NCBI RefSeq assembly: GCF_036785885.1
Contig: NC_092310.1
Location: forward strand, 5,208,001-5,272,000
DNA length: 64,000 nucleotides
Direction of reading: 5' to 3'
Source: Coffea arabica
Lineage: Eukaryota; Streptophyta; Magnoliopsida; Gentianales; Rubiaceae
Part shown: piece by piece, positions 61,017 to 64,000 of the stretch
Layout of the letters: the number at the start of each line of letters is the position of its first letter
Position numbering within the stretch: the stretch's first letter is position 1
The notes under the pieces: model-generated
Seen by the model: the letters and a program-made list of their open reading frames with translations, nothing else
Databases searched by the model: none
What the model was told of the DNA's origin: nothing
Position numbers and translations under genes: made by a program

Positions 61017-63770
61017 AAAAGAGCAAAGCTAAACCAAACAACATGCAATGCACGTGTTCCTACACTTGTATTAGTAATGTAAAATCATAAATGTTGATGA
61101 TTCAAAACTATCTGAAAAGAAAATTAGAAATAAAATGGAAGTATCAAGCATTGGTTTATACAAATTAATGCATATTTAGGGATTTATTTGAAAAATAACA
61201 TTAGAATTTATTACTATAATTATAACCTATAAAGTGTTTATGGGTGTATTAATAGCTATCTTACACTCCTGGAGTCAAAACATAACACTGAAATGGCTAT
61301 GTACCCAAAACTAATTTTTCGGCTCCTATTTCTTCATCTTTTCCTCTAATCCATTGAGCCGCAACTTCTGTTTTTCTCCCATTTGTATTTATTTATTTGA
61401 AAAAATTAAATAATTTTTCTTCTTCTCCTGTTCTATGGTGCTCTTTCTTCATTTCTTTTTCTTTTATTTTGTTTTCCTTTCTAGTTTTAATTTTTTGTTA
61501 TCTTTCCCCTTAAACTTAGATAATAAATATCGAATTTTCATGCTTTATTTTTGTAAACTTATCTTTTTTCCGTCTACTTTTCTTGCTATTTTCTTTGTCT
61601 TTCCTCCTTTTTGTCCCGAGGCCTATGATTGATTGGTTGCTTTTGATGGTGAGTGCAGATCGAATAAGAGGGATAATTAGTCCATTCAAAGTCTCTCGAA
61701 CTCTTGACTTAGGCTCATGGATACTCCTTGGAACGCTTGTCCACAATGGAAATTTTTTTTTCTTTTGTCTGTTTTACAAAACCATGAAGCGCATTTATGC
61801 TATATAAACCAGAGATCTACCCAAAACAAATGCATCAAAACATGAGCAAAATTGGAGGCCTAAACAGTAAAACACCTGCACGGATCACCAAGTTGATTGC
61901 ATGGTATGGAGTATACACTTTTGGTTGATTAGATCCACAGAATTCGGAGATCTTGCTGCCCAACATGTATTTATGTCACAATTGCGATATCAGGTGACAT
62001 GAGCCGTGCAAGATACTGCTGGTATCGATGATGGAACCAGAACATTCTTCGTGTCTCTATAAACCTTCGAACAAACATGGTAGCTTTTCTTTTTAATTGA
62101 AAAACAATGCAAAAATATTCAATTGACGTGCAACTCATGTGTTCTTATCCTAGTATGACAAAAGGTATATTCATAAATGTTTGACGCTTCAAAGTTATTT
62201 ATTTAGAAAATACGAATACAATATAATCTAATAGAATGATCAAGTAGGAATTTATAAGATTCAATGCACATTCTACAAATGGGCAGCAACATATGGCTAA
62301 GAGAACTTTGGCAGCAAAATCTGTGAAACCAAAAGCAACATAACAGACGTATGGCTAAGAAAACTTTGGCAGCAAAAATTGGATACATCTCAAGGTGATC
62401 ACTCGAAGCACATAGCTAGGTAGAAAATGTTTCCAACATTATAATTAGTTTATGTAATTATTTTGCTTAGTAATCAACAAAAATTATATAATAATCCCTT
62501 TCTTATGTTTAGGCTTATGGGCGTAACGGATGACTTATGATAAGTCATCAAAATTGCATAAAGTTCTGAAAATATACATAGGAATAGGAACTTGGGGGAA
62601 TTATAATCTTCAGTATTTTCATTATTAATAAAGTTAGTCCATTTCATCCATCTCTAGCTTGACTTTTTAGTAGTTAATGTTTAACTCAATCAGCGGCATT
62701 ACACTAACAACTTGGTAGTTAACAACCTGTGCTGGAGCACCCCAAGCTTCTTGAACTCTTGAGTTAGGCTAGCGGATACACCTACTCCTGAGCTAGGCTC
62801 GCGGATACGCCTTGGAACGTTTGTCTACCATAGGTTTTCGCCTGTTGTACAAATTTACACGCTATAACCTTTCTGCATCCTCTGTTTTGCCCATGAAGTG
62901 CATCTATGCCATATAAACCGGAGGCTTATCCCAAACAAATGCATCAAAACACAAAGATAATTTGTGGGCAAGGCAGTCAAACACCTGTATAGTTAAATGC
63001 ATGGTAAATATATACACGTCTTTTGGTAGACTTGATCCATGGGACTCAATGATCTTGTTGCCCAATAAGTATTTACTTCACAACTGTGATATGGGGTGAC
63101 ATTAGTCATGCAAGATATTTTTGGAATCAATGATGGAATCAGAACATTTATTTTGACGTTGGCAACTTCGTATCTTTATATAATTTCTTCATGTATTATG
63201 GAAGAATGAACATTCTTAATCACAAAAAAAAAAATGCAAAGATATCCAAAAAAGCGCAAAGTATGTGTCCCTATATAAGCATCAAGAAAGGTATATTTAT
63301 AAATGTTTGATGCTTCAAAGCTATTTAATAAAACAATAAACAATAGAACGTAATCGAATAATCAAGTAACAATTTATATAATTTAATGCACATTCTACAA
63401 ATTTAAAAATAAATTTATGGATTTATTTGTAAAGTAGCAGTAGAATTTAAGATTATAATCATAAACTATAAAATGTTTCTAGGTGAGTTAATGATTTTCT
63501 AACTCTGGGAGGAGTCGAAAATCTAAAATCTAAAAATTTCTCACTTATACTCTCTCCCTCTACCATCCAATCCATCCCTGCCCGAGTTGAACACAACCTT
63601 GAAAAAGCTTTGAACCGCAAAATAACTCTCCTCCTATTTTTTGTTCTTTTCCTCTAATTCATGTAGCCGCCACTTCTATTTTTCTCATTGCCCCTATCTT
63701 GTCTTCTTCTTCTTCTCCTGCTCTGTGCCGCTCTTCCCAGTTGGACTAGTTGGACCTGCCAGTTCTATCT
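61017..63770. repeat. Three diverged tandem copies of an unidentified repeat of about 1.1 kb
   Basis: Landmarks recur about 1.07-1.13 kb apart. CATAAATGTT(T)GA.G.TTCAAA occurs near 61088, 62177 and 63302. ATATAAACC..AG followed by CCAAAACAAATGCATCAAAACA occurs near 61800 and 62917. TGCTGCCCAACA-like to GAATCAGAACATT occurs near 61950-62050 and 63056-63150. TCTTTTCCTCTAAT..AT occurs near 61335 and 63647. The third copy is partial. Divergence is high, with many indels, so it is old. No coding potential is shared between copies. Confidence 0.7.
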
Positions 63771-64000
63771 GAATTTAATCTCAGATATTAAGTAGCTTAA
63801 GCTCAAAAGTGTAGGTATACAAAGGTATGACAAAGCCTAAAGTTTATATAGATGAAAGCAAACAAACCTCCAAGTTTAGCATGTTTGGTACGAACTGAAA
63901 CAGTTTTGCCAACCCTTGCAAACATATTAAAGTTCTATAGATATTGATAATAAAACTAAATATTGATATTGTTGTCCAAAAGGCAGTATAAATAATCATC
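63771..64000. other. Right edge of window, nothing recognised
   Basis: Short AT-rich non-coding stretch with no feature that I can support. Confidence 0.4.

Overview
The window is nuclear DNA of a flowering plant, most likely a eudicot. The evidence is a spliced multi-exon chromatin-remodeller gene, LTR retrotransposons of plant type, hAT, MULE and Harbinger MITEs, a tRNA-derived SINE, very AT-rich spacers and (TA)n tracts. An asterid is possible from the look of the repeats, but the window does not prove it. I see no prokaryotic, plastid or mitochondrial features.

Layout. 1-6096: a gag-only Ty3/gypsy element with 3.1 kb LTRs whose left LTR is cut by the window edge. 7063-8722: a PB1-domain pseudogene fragment on the minus strand, split by a hAT-type element (7239-8296) with a perfect 8-bp target duplication. 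About 8723-13283: a minus-strand Tat/Athila-like element with a tRNA-Asp primer site, a gag-like ORF, a 116-bp repeat block and one 1.9 kb LTR; a related LTR lies at about 40505-42125. 15016-17966: a LINE 3' fragment, a small MULE-type MITE and a SINE with 15-bp target duplications. 20994-30715: the only gene that looks functional, a DRD1 (CHR35)-like SNF2 remodeller of RNA-directed DNA methylation. It has an unusual N-terminal exon with repeats and SUMO-interacting-like motifs, and a tandem array of small in-phase exon cassettes. 33789-37502: a DUF241 pseudogene broken by a Copia element whose 5' LTR holds a long-TIR MITE (three nested layers). 42524-43059: a CGAG-rich hAT-type MITE.

44125-60707 is the most striking region: a tandem array with a unit of about 1.28 kb. 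Each of 11 units carries one tRNA-Asp(GTC) sequence on the minus strand. Three match the array consensus and plant tRNA-Asp as I know it, two more fold fully, and the rest range from one mismatch to clear pseudogenes. The last unit is split by a Harbinger-type MITE that in turn holds a Helitron-like insertion. 61017-63770 holds three diverged copies of an unidentified repeat of about 1.1 kb.

Functionally, the one active-looking protein gene belongs to the pathway that silences transposons, and it sits among transposons of almost every plant class. The tRNA-Asp array encodes the tRNA whose 3' end exactly matches the primer-binding site of the Tat-like element about 33 kb away. That link is probably coincidental, but it can be read directly from the sequence.
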